This document shows, one piece after another, positions 19,823-27,441 of a stretch of 64,000 nucleotides of DNA (the stretch's first letter is position 1; each line of letters starts with the position of its first letter). The notes under the pieces are model-generated. The model saw only the letters and a program-made list of their open reading frames with translations. It was not told the DNA's origin and did no database searches. The stretch spans positions 1-64,000 of the forward strand of contig CANMKG010000003.1 in the NCBI GenBank assembly GCA_947498505.1, given 5' to 3'. The translations under genes were made by a program, and so were the position numbers. Source of the stretch: an uncultured Maribacter sp. (GTDB lineage: Bacteria > Bacteroidota > Bacteroidia > Flavobacteriales > Flavobacteriaceae).

Positions 19823-19917
19823 ATGCTATGCGCTAAAAATAGATAAAAACAAACGAATTGATTTTATGATAGTAATTTGATGTGCGCAAAAAAAGCTAAT
19901 TTTCAGGAAAATTAAAT

Positions 19918-21117
19918 ATGAAGATTCATAGTTTTTTAAAATTAAGTGTTGCCTTTGGAGTACTTTTTTTATCCTGTAAAAAAGAGATAAAAGAAGTTCC
20001 CTCCCATTTAGGAGATGAAATAGAAGAAGTAAAATCAATTTTCGCTCCTGATAAAAGAGTAGCTTTATTTAGTATTGATGTTGAAAAAACTGGGGATAAT
20101 TATATTATAAAAGGAGAAAGTAATTTACCTAAAGCTGTTGCCGAATTAAAGGAGAACCTTCAAAAAAAGAACGTAGCTTTTATTGATAGTATAGCTATTT
20201 TACCTACCAAGGAATTAAAAGGTAAAACAAAAGGCTTAGTAACAATATCAGTAGCTAACATTAGAAGTAACCCAAAACATTCTGCGGAATTAGCAACACA
20301 GGCAACTTTAGGAACTCCTATTAATATTTTAAAAAAGCAAGGTGACTGGGTTTTAGTTCAAACACCAGATAATTACATTTCTTGGGTAGATTATGGAGCA
20401 ATAAAAATGTTTACTAAAGCTGAATTTGCGAAATGGAAAAATTTACCAAAATTGATTTATACTCAAACAATGGGTTACGCATATTCAAGCACTGATGATA
20501 ACGCACAAGTGGTATCAGATTTGGTTGCGGGTGGTATACTGGAGCTATTACAAGAAAAAAATGATTTTTACAACGTTCGCTTTCCCGATGGTAGAGAAGC
20601 TTTTGTTTTAAAATCGGAAGCAGAGGAATATAAAAATTGGCTTTCTCAATTGAACCCTGAAAAGGATGATTTGGTTGCTGTTTCTAAAAAATTAATGGGC
20701 TTACCTTATTTGTGGGGAGGAACGTCCAGTAAAGGAGTGGATTGTAGCGGTTTTACTAAAACCATTTATTTTTTAAACGGAATAGTTATACCCAGAGATG
20801 CTTCGCAGCAAGTACATACCGGTAAGTTGATTGATGAAGTGGGAAATTTTGAAAATTTACAAAAAGGAGATTTGCTTTTTTTTGGAAGAAAATTACCAGA
20901 AACTAATAAAGAAAAAGTGGTTCATGTAGGCATGTGGATCGGTAATAATGAGTTTATACACTCTTCGGGAGCAGGACGTGTTCAAATAAATAGTATAGAC
21001 TCTACTGCAACCAATTACGATGCTTTTAACCTTGGGAGGTATTTACGCACTAAACGATTATTAAATCAGCAAGATGACAATTTAGTTGATATTCGCAAAG
21101 AGTCATTGTTTAAGTAA
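19918..21117 (+). CDS. NlpC/P60 family cell-wall hydrolase lipoprotein with SH3-like domains
   Basis: 399 residues with a lipoprotein signal (lipobox LFLSC, Cys20). Residues about 108-160 form a bacterial SH3-like domain (VANIRSNPKHSAELATQ ... GDWVLVQTPD); about 180-235 looks like a second one. The C-terminal NlpC/P60 domain has LPYLWGGTSSKGVDCSGF (catalytic Cys276), HVGMWIG (His336) and FIHSSG (His348). Such enzymes cleave peptide stems of peptidoglycan, usually gamma-D-Glu to diamino-acid bonds. The SH3-SH3-NlpC/P60 layout with a lipid anchor fits a periplasmic peptidoglycan-recycling or remodelling hydrolase. It is divergent from the restriction-modification operon. Confidence 0.9.
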   Translation: MKIHSFLKLSVAFGVLFLSCKKEIKEVPSHLGDEIEEVKSIFAPDKRVALFSIDVEKTGDNYIIKGESNLPKAVAELKENLQKKNVAFIDSIAILPTKELKGKTKGLVTISVANIRSNPKHSAELATQATLGTPINILKKQGDWVLVQTPDNYISWVDYGAIKMFTKAEFAKWKNLPKLIYTQTMGYAYSSTDDNAQVVSDLVAGGILELLQEKNDFYNVRFPDGREAFVLKSEAEEYKNWLSQLNPEKDDLVAVSKKLMGLPYLWGGTSSKGVDCSGFTKTIYFLNGIVIPRDASQQVHTGKLIDEVGNFENLQKGDLLFFGRKLPETNKEKVVHVGMWIGNNEFIHSSGAGRVQINSIDSTATNYDAFNLGRYLRTKRLLNQQDDNLVDIRKESLFK

Positions 21118-21190
21118 CGTATAAAAGGGCTAATTTTTTAATTTTTAATGAATTAGATAGTATCTTAAGCCGTAATTAAAACACATACGT

Positions 21191-22060
21191 ATGTTGCTTT
21201 GTAATAATTTTAAAAAATTAGTTAGCCTATTTTGCTTAGGTCTTTTTGTTTTTTCGTTAACTGCGCAGGAGAATGAAGGATGGAAACCAATGTTCAATGG
21301 AAAAGATTTAAAAGGGTGGACCACTAAAATTCACCATTACGAAACAGGAGATAATTTTGGAGATACTTTTAGGGCAGAAGACAGTATAATTAAGGTTAGA
21401 TATGATAATTACGAAGGTGATTTTAATAATCGTTTTGGTCATTTATATTTTGATAAACCATACTCCTATTACCATTTATCCATGGAATATAGATTCGTAG
21501 GAGATTTACATCCTGGAGCACCTGTTTTTACAAAGTTAAATAGTGGCGTAATGTTTCATTCTCAAGATCCTAGAACAATGCCTAAAGAGCAAGATTGGCC
21601 TATTTCTGTAGAAATGCAATTTTTAGCAGGAATCGAAGAAGGAAAAGAACGCCCAACTGGCAATATGTGTTCTCCTGGAACAGATATTGAGTATGAAGGC
21701 AAAGTATATGACGGGCATTGTTTGAGTTCTTCATCCAAAACGTATTATGGTGACCAATGGGTAAAAGCTGAGGTTATTGTTTTAGGAGATTCGTTGGTGA
21801 AACATATTGTTAATAACAAGTTGGTTTTACAATACACAAAACCACAAATAGGAGGTGGGGTTGTGAATAGGTTTGATCCAGAAATAAAACAAGATGGTAA
21901 GCTATTGTCAGAGGGGTTTATTGCGTTACAAAGTGAAGGTCAACCTATAGATTTTAAAAACATAAAAATTAAAAATTTAAAAGGCTGTACAGATCCTAAG
22001 GCGAAAAATTACAGAAAGTACTTTATAAAATCGGACCCTAGTAGTTGTATTTATGAGTAA
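21191..22060 (+). CDS. DUF1080 (3-keto-disaccharide hydrolase / LamG-like) secreted protein
   Basis: 289 residues. A hydrophobic signal peptide (KLVSLFCLGLFVFSLTAQ) is followed directly by the DUF1080 opening GWKPMFNGKDLKGWTTK. Further family features are the FGHLYFDKPYSYYHLSMEYRF strand pair, LNSGVMFHSQDP, and a closing GFIALQSEGQPIDFKNIKI. The fold is a concanavalin-like beta-sandwich. Some members hydrolyse 3-keto-glycosides; others may only bind carbohydrate, so enzymatic activity is inference. A Cys-containing tail (GCTDPKAKNYRKYF ... CIYE) after the domain resembles the short Cys tails found on secreted Bacteroidota proteins. It stands alone and converges on the next gene. Confidence 0.82.
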   Translation: MLLCNNFKKLVSLFCLGLFVFSLTAQENEGWKPMFNGKDLKGWTTKIHHYETGDNFGDTFRAEDSIIKVRYDNYEGDFNNRFGHLYFDKPYSYYHLSMEYRFVGDLHPGAPVFTKLNSGVMFHSQDPRTMPKEQDWPISVEMQFLAGIEEGKERPTGNMCSPGTDIEYEGKVYDGHCLSSSSKTYYGDQWVKAEVIVLGDSLVKHIVNNKLVLQYTKPQIGGGVVNRFDPEIKQDGKLLSEGFIALQSEGQPIDFKNIKIKNLKGCTDPKAKNYRKYFIKSDPSSCIYE

Positions 22061-22107
22061 GAGATAACTATTTTGGTAAAAATCTTTACCACTTTCGAGT
22101 TAATAAC

Positions 22108-22578
22108 TTAGATAATTTGTCTCCACTTATCAGTTTCTGCAAAATCTTTTATAACTCTATTTCGTTCTTTTAATAAGCCAGTCATGTATTTTTTTAAGAA
22201 AAGTATGTCTGCAAGTTTACCTAAGACCCCTAAAGGAGATTCATAATCAAAATAGTCCGTCATTAAAGTCTCATCATTAAATTTTGTAAAATGATGCTCG
22301 TGTTTAAAATGTTTAAATATTCCTTTTGCTAGTTCGTCTACAAATAAGTTTGGTCGTTCGAACACTGTAATCCTTGAAGTTAGTTTTTGATAAACGCCAA
22401 AGTGTTTTGCTCTCCAAGTAACGGATTCGTTTAGTCCAATTAAGCCACTAGTTTTTCCTGCAATAGCAGTTTCGTTAGTATGTGCTGTGGAAATTTTATG
22501 TAAATCTATACTTCTTGATAGGTCAAAAACGATTTCCTTCTTTGCTTTGATTGTTGTTTTTAGTATTATTCTTGGCAT
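22108..22578 (-). CDS. SRPBCC (START-like) family protein
   Basis: 156 residues from the ATG at 22578 (MPRIILKTTIKAKKEIVFDL). A frame extension of 19 codons to 22635 exists but reads like untranslated sequence. The pattern is I-xx-T-xx-I-x-A-xxxx-V-F-D-L-S-R-S-I-D-L-H early, ESVTWRAKHFG in the middle, and MTDYFDYESPLGVLGKLAD near the end. This is the SRPBCC subgroup found across Bacteroidota and often annotated as a cell-division-inhibitor-like or polyketide-cyclase-like protein. The fold makes a hydrophobic ligand cavity; the ligand is unknown. Confidence 0.8.
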   Translation of the reverse strand: MPRIILKTTIKAKKEIVFDLSRSIDLHKISTAHTNETAIAGKTSGLIGLNESVTWRAKHFGVYQKLTSRITVFERPNLFVDELAKGIFKHFKHEHHFTKFNDETLMTDYFDYESPLGVLGKLADILFLKKYMTGLLKERNRVIKDFAETDKWRQII

Positions 22579-22669
22579 ATGAAGCGATAAATAAGTGTAA
22601 CTTTTGTTATAATAAACTATTAATTTAAGACTCAATAAAAAAACACTATAAGAGCTAAATCCACTTAAT

Positions 22670-23236
22670 TTATCTGTTTTTATACAGTTCGATGGCTTCT
22701 AAGTATTTAGTTGCTCCTGACTTGGTTTGAACATGGATAAACCCATTTAGGTTAGGATGATTTTTATTAATCCAATCTAAAAACTTAGTTCTATTTTTAA
22801 CAAAAGTGCTATCGTTAAAAATTATGTATTCAGTAGTTTCAACACTAACTATTTTATCTTTATTAAATCTAAGAACCTGATAAGAGACAATAGGTTCTTC
22901 ATGAAGAAAAAGGATTCTTTTGTCTGTTTTTGAAACCTTTACTTTAACAGTTTCATTTTCTTGTTCAATCTGAAGGATATCATATGTTGGTTCAAATGCA
23001 GAATCCCATTTCAACCATTCAATGTATTCATTTAGAGAAAAAGTTTGTTCATAGTCGTATTGACTCTCTCTAGTCAAAAGGCTATCAGTCAACAACGTTG
23101 TTATTTTAGTATCGTCAGAATTGTCAAGAACTTTATAGTATTGTTTTGCAATTTTAAGTTTATCTATTTCTTTTTCAGAATTTTTACAGGATATAAATCC
23201 AATAGTTAAAAATAATAGAACTATAATTTTATTCAT
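22670..23236 (-). CDS. Hypothetical lipoprotein, possibly NTF2-like
   Basis: 188 residues with a lipoprotein signal (MNKIIVLLFLTIGFISC, Cys17). The mature part begins with a helix (EIDKLKIAKQYYKVLDNSDD) and then alternates short strands, including VKVKVSKTDKR and VSYQVLRFNKDKIVSVE. This helix-then-curved-sheet order is reminiscent of NTF2/SnoaL-like folds that measure substrates in a cone-shaped cavity, but I do not recognise a named family. It is monocistronic on the minus strand. Periplasmic or outer-membrane location is inferred from the lipobox. Confidence 0.6.
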   Translation of the reverse strand: MNKIIVLLFLTIGFISCKNSEKEIDKLKIAKQYYKVLDNSDDTKITTLLTDSLLTRESQYDYEQTFSLNEYIEWLKWDSAFEPTYDILQIEQENETVKVKVSKTDKRILFLHEEPIVSYQVLRFNKDKIVSVETTEYIIFNDSTFVKNRTKFLDWINKNHPNLNGFIHVQTKSGATKYLEAIELYKNR

Positions 23237-23359
23237 ACGAGTTTTTTTAAATTACGTAATGATTTATGATATGAGCATAGGTTATTTAAATAATTAGAAT
23301 CAAAAGATTATAGGAATCTGTTAAATACACTCTTTGCATAAAGATAACCACTTTATACC

Positions 23360-24175
23360 TTATTCTTTTGTTAAACCTTTTTCTTTGAAGTTAACGCTTT
23401 TGCCTTTTAAGTATTCCCAAATTTCCATAGTATTTCCCGACTGCGATAATTCTGAAAAATCTTTTTGTGACAAACAATACGTAAAAAAACCATCTAAATT
23501 TACTTCAGGGATATTGAAACTTTCTGATATTGTTTTCTTAGAGAATTTAGTAATAATTTCTCTAATTAATTCCATATTTTCATCACGATTAACCCTTTCT
23601 TTTAATGATTTAGTTCTGCCAGAAATACGATTCAAGCTTTTATGTGTGTTTATCACCAAAGCTATTCCGTAATAATAAACATATTTCCCTCTATCTGCTT
23701 CTAAAAGTAGACGTTCGCTTTGGGTCATCACATATATATTTGCATTTGGCAACCCTAATGATGATGATGTAACAGTAGGTTTAACATCTAGCTTTTTAAT
23801 ATCGCGGTCTATTTTTCCAATTAGGTTATAGGGAGTAACAGTAACTTCGTTTAAATTTATAACGTTCTCTATAAGGTTAACTGTGAGTAAATTTTTAAGC
23901 AACATCTTATCCGTTATGATAATTTCTTTTGTTAAGTATTGCACTGCGGTAAATCTGATAGAATCTTTTAATTTGGCTTTAATGTGGAACAAGCCCAAAG
24001 AATCAGTAATTGTTGATTGCCTGGAACTTAGGTTTACAACTAAAACATTTGCAACATCGTTATTTAAGTTTTGAACTTTTCCTTTAATAACCCTTTCTTG
24101 TCCGAAGTTAAAAGTTGGAGTTAAGAAAATATATAAAAGGCAACAAACACCACAAAGTTTTTTTGGTATGGACAT
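23360..24175 (-). CDS. Carboxypeptidase-like regulatory domain protein
   Basis: 271 residues with a signal peptide (CGVCCLLYIFLTPTFNFGQ). Residues about 27-105 form the CarboxypepD_reg-like beta-sandwich: VIKGKVQNLNNDVANVLVVN, then DSLGLFHIKAKLKDSIRFTA, then LNEVTVTP. This is the N-terminal domain normally found before TonB-dependent receptors. Here it is followed not by a barrel but by a ~150-residue Lys-rich helical part (LIREIITKFSKKTISESF). Short stand-alone proteins of this kind are common in Flavobacteria and have no assigned function. The protein is complete by length and stop. Confidence 0.75.
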   Translation of the reverse strand: MSIPKKLCGVCCLLYIFLTPTFNFGQERVIKGKVQNLNNDVANVLVVNLSSRQSTITDSLGLFHIKAKLKDSIRFTAVQYLTKEIIITDKMLLKNLLTVNLIENVINLNEVTVTPYNLIGKIDRDIKKLDVKPTVTSSSLGLPNANIYVMTQSERLLLEADRGKYVYYYGIALVINTHKSLNRISGRTKSLKERVNRDENMELIREIITKFSKKTISESFNIPEVNLDGFFTYCLSQKDFSELSQSGNTMEIWEYLKGKSVNFKEKGLTKE

Positions 24176-24328
24176 TCTCGAATTTATCTGGAAGAAAATT
24201 AGAAAACATTTTTCGTTTGAATGTAGGTTAGAATGGTAAAATGTTGTTAAATAAGAGGTAACGGTAATGTATATGATAAACAGTACGTTAAATGTATAAA
24301 TGAAACAGTTTTGTGCAATATTTATTAG

Positions 24329-25012
24329 TTACGTATTGTTCGCCGTATGGTAATTCGTTTTTGTTAGGTAACCCAATTCAATTAGTTCTCTTTTTTCATT
24401 AATTTTTTTCAAATATCCATTCTGCAAATACAAAATACTATCAACTAAATTGAATACATTTTCGTAGTCGTGGTCGGTAATAATATATCCTTTATTTGCT
24501 TTCATTTTCATAATATAAGCTATTATATAATCCTTAACAATAGGACTTACCCCGTTGAAAGGTTCATCAAGTAAAATGTATTCTGAATTTGAATGGATGA
24601 TTAGCAATATTTCCACTATTCTTTTTTCCCCACCTGATAATTCTTGATTTTGTTTGTTTAACAAAGGAATTATATATTCATTGTTAAAGAGAATATCCCT
24701 ATTTTCTTTTGAAAGAAATAGCGTTATTAATGTTCTTATTTTTACATTATTAGGTAAAAAATTGTCTTGAGGTAGATAATTAATCAGATTTCTTCCTTTT
24801 GAAACATTTTTAATTATTTGTTCTCCTATTCTGACAAATTTCGAATCTGCCTTTTCAGTTCCAAAAACTATTTTTAAAAGAGTAGATTTTCCAGAACCGT
24901 TTCTACCAATTAATCCTATTATTTGACCTTTTTCGCAAGAAAGGAATATATCGCTTAGTATTACTTTATTATTATATGATTTGGTTAAGCTATCTACATG
25001 TAACTTGCTCAT
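24329..25012 (-). CDS. ABC transporter ATP-binding protein
   Basis: 227 residues, a single nucleotide-binding domain. Walker A is GRNGSGKST (36-44), the Q-loop lies around Q82, the signature is LSGGE (125-129), Walker B is EYILLDEP (144-151) and the switch His is in ITDHD (His181). The DHD form and short helical domain resemble LptB-type ATPases. The ATG overlaps the stop of the upstream small membrane-protein frame by 4 bp (25009-25012), so the pair is translationally coupled. The substrate is unknown and no full-size permease is present nearby. Either the 84-aa partner oligomerises or a permease is encoded elsewhere. Confidence 0.88.
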   Translation of the reverse strand: MSKLHVDSLTKSYNNKVILSDIFLSCEKGQIIGLIGRNGSGKSTLLKIVFGTEKADSKFVRIGEQIIKNVSKGRNLINYLPQDNFLPNNVKIRTLITLFLSKENRDILFNNEYIIPLLNKQNQELSGGEKRIVEILLIIHSNSEYILLDEPFNGVSPIVKDYIIAYIMKMKANKGYIITDHDYENVFNLVDSILYLQNGYLKKINEKRELIELGYLTKTNYHTANNT

Positions 25013-25263
25013 ATCAGAGATAATATTAACAGGTTAATTAAAGCAATTGTAAACGTAGAAACCCATAATTCAATATTGTTTAATCCTAAATTGAAATAGT
25101 AGTAATATTGGTTTTTGTTTTTTATTTCATAAGTGTAATACTGAATTATTGGAGCAACAAAAACATAACAGAATCCAATAGTAGATAGTTTTCCACCAAG
25201 TAAAGCCCCAATCGCAATTGAAATAATATACGAGAGAAAGAATATCTTTTTTTGGAATAACAA
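25009..25263 (-). CDS. Small hydrophobic membrane protein coupled to the ABC ATPase
   Basis: 84 residues if TTG at 25263 is the start. The open frame extends only to a stop at 25288-25290, and no ATG lies between, so the start must be TTG (25263), another non-ATG codon, or the gene is a 5'-truncated remnant. It has three likely membrane segments (about 8-28, 29-43 and 66-84) with a Tyr/Asn-rich loop (KNKNQYYYYFNLG) between. The 4-bp overlap with the ATPase gene says they are made together, so it is probably the membrane component or an accessory subunit of that transporter. Its size is far below a normal permease. I do not recognise the family. Confidence 0.6.
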   Translation of the reverse strand: MLFQKKIFFLSYIISIAIGALLGGKLSTIGFCYVFVAPIIQYYTYEIKNKNQYYYYFNLGLNNIELWVSTFTIALINLLILSLI

Positions 25264-25328
25264 TATGTTTTTTAATATCCTCAGATGTTAAATTTAAATT
25301 GGTCGAAAAGGTTGGGTTATGCTTATAG

Positions 25329-26960
25329 TTATTTCAAAATAGCCCCGTATTTTTCATTGTTACTAAGTAATTCGGTTGCTGCTAATATGGCCTCATCTTT
25401 TAAAACAGAATACTCATACAATCCGTCGCGGTAGAAATAACGTTTAACAATTTCGTCTTCTAAGTTTTTTTGTATCTCTTTTTGATAGGTGTCTAAGGCT
25501 GTTAACTTACTTTTTTCAATTTCAGCGAGTAGATTTTTATAACCTGATGCTACATTTGACCCATAAATGCTACCATCTTCACTAGAAATAGCTTGTTTTA
25601 AAGCTTTTTCGGCTTTGGTCTCATAAGAGAAGTCACTAGATGATACAAACTTCTTGAATGTACCATAATCGTTGTCGGTAAAACTAAAATCAGAAACGTT
25701 ATTTACCTTATTTGCAAAATGGTATTTTGTAGCGTAATCAAAAATAATATGGTTTGCTAAAAGCGCATTGGTTAAAGTATTGGTTTTAGAGGCATCTATT
25801 TCAATATCTGGCAATACACCTCCGCCATCTTGAACTTTTCTGCCATTTCGAGTTTTAAAATCGTTAAACGTTGTGTTTCTAACAGCTTTACCATTATCAT
25901 CTCTATTCCAATAGTCTAGTGCTTGAATACATCTTCCTGAAGCTGTATAATAGCGCGAAATGGTAACTTTAAGTTGTGTTCCATAAGTAAGCTTCATAGG
26001 TCGCTGTACAAGGCCTTTGCCAAAGCTACGAGCACCCATAATAACGGCGCGATCTAAATCTTGTAAACTACCTGAAACAATTTCACTTGCAGAAGCACTT
26101 CGGCCATTTACTAATACTACTAAAGGAATATCAGTATCCAAAGCTTTGTTTTTGGTTTTATAGGTTTTATTAAATTTTTTGACCTTAGATTTTGTGGTAA
26201 CTATGAGCTCTCCTTTTGGAACAAAAAGATTGGTTACATTAATGGCTTCAGACAATAAACCTCCAGGGTTTCCTCTTAAGTCAAGTATAATTTTTTCAGC
26301 ACCTTTTCCTTTTAAATCAATTAAAGCTGCTTTTGTTTGCTCAGATGCCTTTGCATTAAATTTAGCAAGAACAATATAACCTGTTTTATCATCTACCATT
26401 TTATAAAAGGGAACGGCATCAATCTCAATACCTTCGCGCTTAATAGTAGTGTTTTTTGTTTGCCCTTGTCTATTGTATGTAACAGTTACTTCAGAGTTGT
26501 TAGCACCTTTTAAAAGCTCACTGGCATTATCATCAAAATCAATAACATTAATATCACCAATTTTAATAATTTCATCTCCTGCTTTTAATCCGGCCTTATC
26601 CGCAGGATAGCCTTTGTAAGGTTCAACAACAAGCAATTTTTCTTTATATGAACGTACTAGAGCACCAATACCAGAATACTCTCCTGCGTTATTAATTTTA
26701 TAAGCCTCAACATCTTGTTCATTTAAAAACTTGGTATAGGGATCAAGTTCTTCTAACATGTTTTTAATAGCGGTATCCATGAGTTCCGCAGGATTAGTTT
26801 CATCCACGTAATTCATGTTTAGCTCTTTAAAAAGCGTAGTAAATATTTCAATTTGTTTAGCGATTTCAAAAAAATCACTTTTATAACTACTTCCAATGAA
26901 TAAAAAGGTAATGGCCAAAACAGGAATTAATACCTTTTTCTTAATCAATTTTTGCATCAT
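25329..26960 (-). CDS. S41 family C-terminal processing peptidase
   Basis: 543 residues with an N-terminal membrane anchor or signal (KKVLIPVLAITFLFIGSSY). A PDZ domain spans about 90-170 (GIGALVRSYKEKLLVVEPY ... AGLKAGDEIIKIG). The S41 protease core has LDLRGNPGGLL and the catalytic dyad Ser290 (GRSASASEI) and Lys315 (SFGKGLVQ), 25 residues apart as in Prc/CtpA enzymes. A C-terminal helical region follows. These periplasmic proteases trim or degrade exported proteins after recognising C-termini. The start overlaps the end of rnpA by 20 bp. The adjacent MQKL codon is an equally possible start. Confidence 0.93.
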   Translation of the reverse strand: MMQKLIKKKVLIPVLAITFLFIGSSYKSDFFEIAKQIEIFTTLFKELNMNYVDETNPAELMDTAIKNMLEELDPYTKFLNEQDVEAYKINNAGEYSGIGALVRSYKEKLLVVEPYKGYPADKAGLKAGDEIIKIGDINVIDFDDNASELLKGANNSEVTVTYNRQGQTKNTTIKREGIEIDAVPFYKMVDDKTGYIVLAKFNAKASEQTKAALIDLKGKGAEKIILDLRGNPGGLLSEAINVTNLFVPKGELIVTTKSKVKKFNKTYKTKNKALDTDIPLVVLVNGRSASASEIVSGSLQDLDRAVIMGARSFGKGLVQRPMKLTYGTQLKVTISRYYTASGRCIQALDYWNRDDNGKAVRNTTFNDFKTRNGRKVQDGGGVLPDIEIDASKTNTLTNALLANHIIFDYATKYHFANKVNNVSDFSFTDNDYGTFKKFVSSSDFSYETKAEKALKQAISSEDGSIYGSNVASGYKNLLAEIEKSKLTALDTYQKEIQKNLEDEIVKRYFYRDGLYEYSVLKDEAILAATELLSNNEKYGAILK

Positions 26961-27327
26961 TTATGCGATTTACAAATTTGTCTAAAACGTTTTTCATGCC
27001 ATTCTGAACTATAGTATTGGCAGGCATATCTTTACCAAGGTATAAAAATAAAAAGGCATATTCTCCTTGTATTGTGTTAAAAACTTGCTGCTTTTGTAAT
27101 CTATAGTTTTCTCGTAAAAGCCTTTTAATACGATTGCGGTGAACGGCACTTTTAAATTTCTTTTTAGGAACCGTTACTGCAGCTTGAATTTTTATACCTT
27201 CTGGCAATGAAGTTTTTAAGTAGATGAGTTTTATGGGAAAGCTTGAAACGCTTTTTCCTTCAACAAAAAGCTGTTCAATAAGCTTTTTGTTTTTCAATTT
27301 TTCTTTTTTGGGAAATTGTAATGACAT
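26941..27327 (-). CDS. rnpA: Ribonuclease P protein component
   Basis: 128 residues. It has the family core FPKKEKLKNKKLIEQLF (substrate-binding cleft start), AAVTVPKKKFKSAVHRNRIKRLL, with the RNR signature HRNRIKRLLRENYR, and a terminal helix KNVLDKFVNRI. It binds the RNase P RNA and helps in 5' maturation of tRNA precursors. Unlike in many bacteria it is not next to rpmH. Instead it heads an operon with the S41 protease, with overlapping reading frames. A promoter box sits 6 bp before the ATG. Confidence 0.93.
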   Translation of the reverse strand: MSLQFPKKEKLKNKKLIEQLFVEGKSVSSFPIKLIYLKTSLPEGIKIQAAVTVPKKKFKSAVHRNRIKRLLRENYRLQKQQVFNTIQGEYAFLFLYLGKDMPANTIVQNGMKNVLDKFVNRINDAKID

Positions 27328-27333
27328 CTAACG

Positions 27334-27341
27334 CAAAAGTA
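27334..27341 (-). promoter_or_regulatory. Predicted -7 box of rnpA
   Basis: On the minus strand TACTTTTG, then 6 nt, then the rnpA ATG at 27327. Transcription would start within a few bases of the start codon, implying a leaderless or very short leader mRNA. I see no TTG at the usual -33 distance. Confidence 0.5.
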
Positions 27342-27389
27342 ACAAGAAAACCACATTGTTTAATTTTATATAGTGTTTAAAACAACTGT

Positions 27390-27420
27390 AAAAAAAAGGA
27401 GCACTAATTAGCGCTCCTTT
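27390..27420 (-). terminator. Rho-independent terminator of the S8-M1 peptidase operon
   Basis: Reading the minus strand: AAAGGAGC, a 10-nt loop, GCTCCTTT and then a run of T (complement of the A-run 27390-27397). It lies 21 bp after the M1 peptidase stop. Confidence 0.9.
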
Positions 27421-27441
27421 ATATTTACTAGACAACAAATT

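Noticed and set aside
22074-22091. TGGTAAA-AATC-TTTACCA hairpin between the DUF1080 and SRPBCC genes as a terminator
   Set aside because: The stem is short and AT-rich with no T-run; too weak to call.
22579-22635. 19-codon extension of the SRPBCC gene
   Set aside because: The extra residues are not family-like, and the ATG at 22578 begins the conserved first strand.
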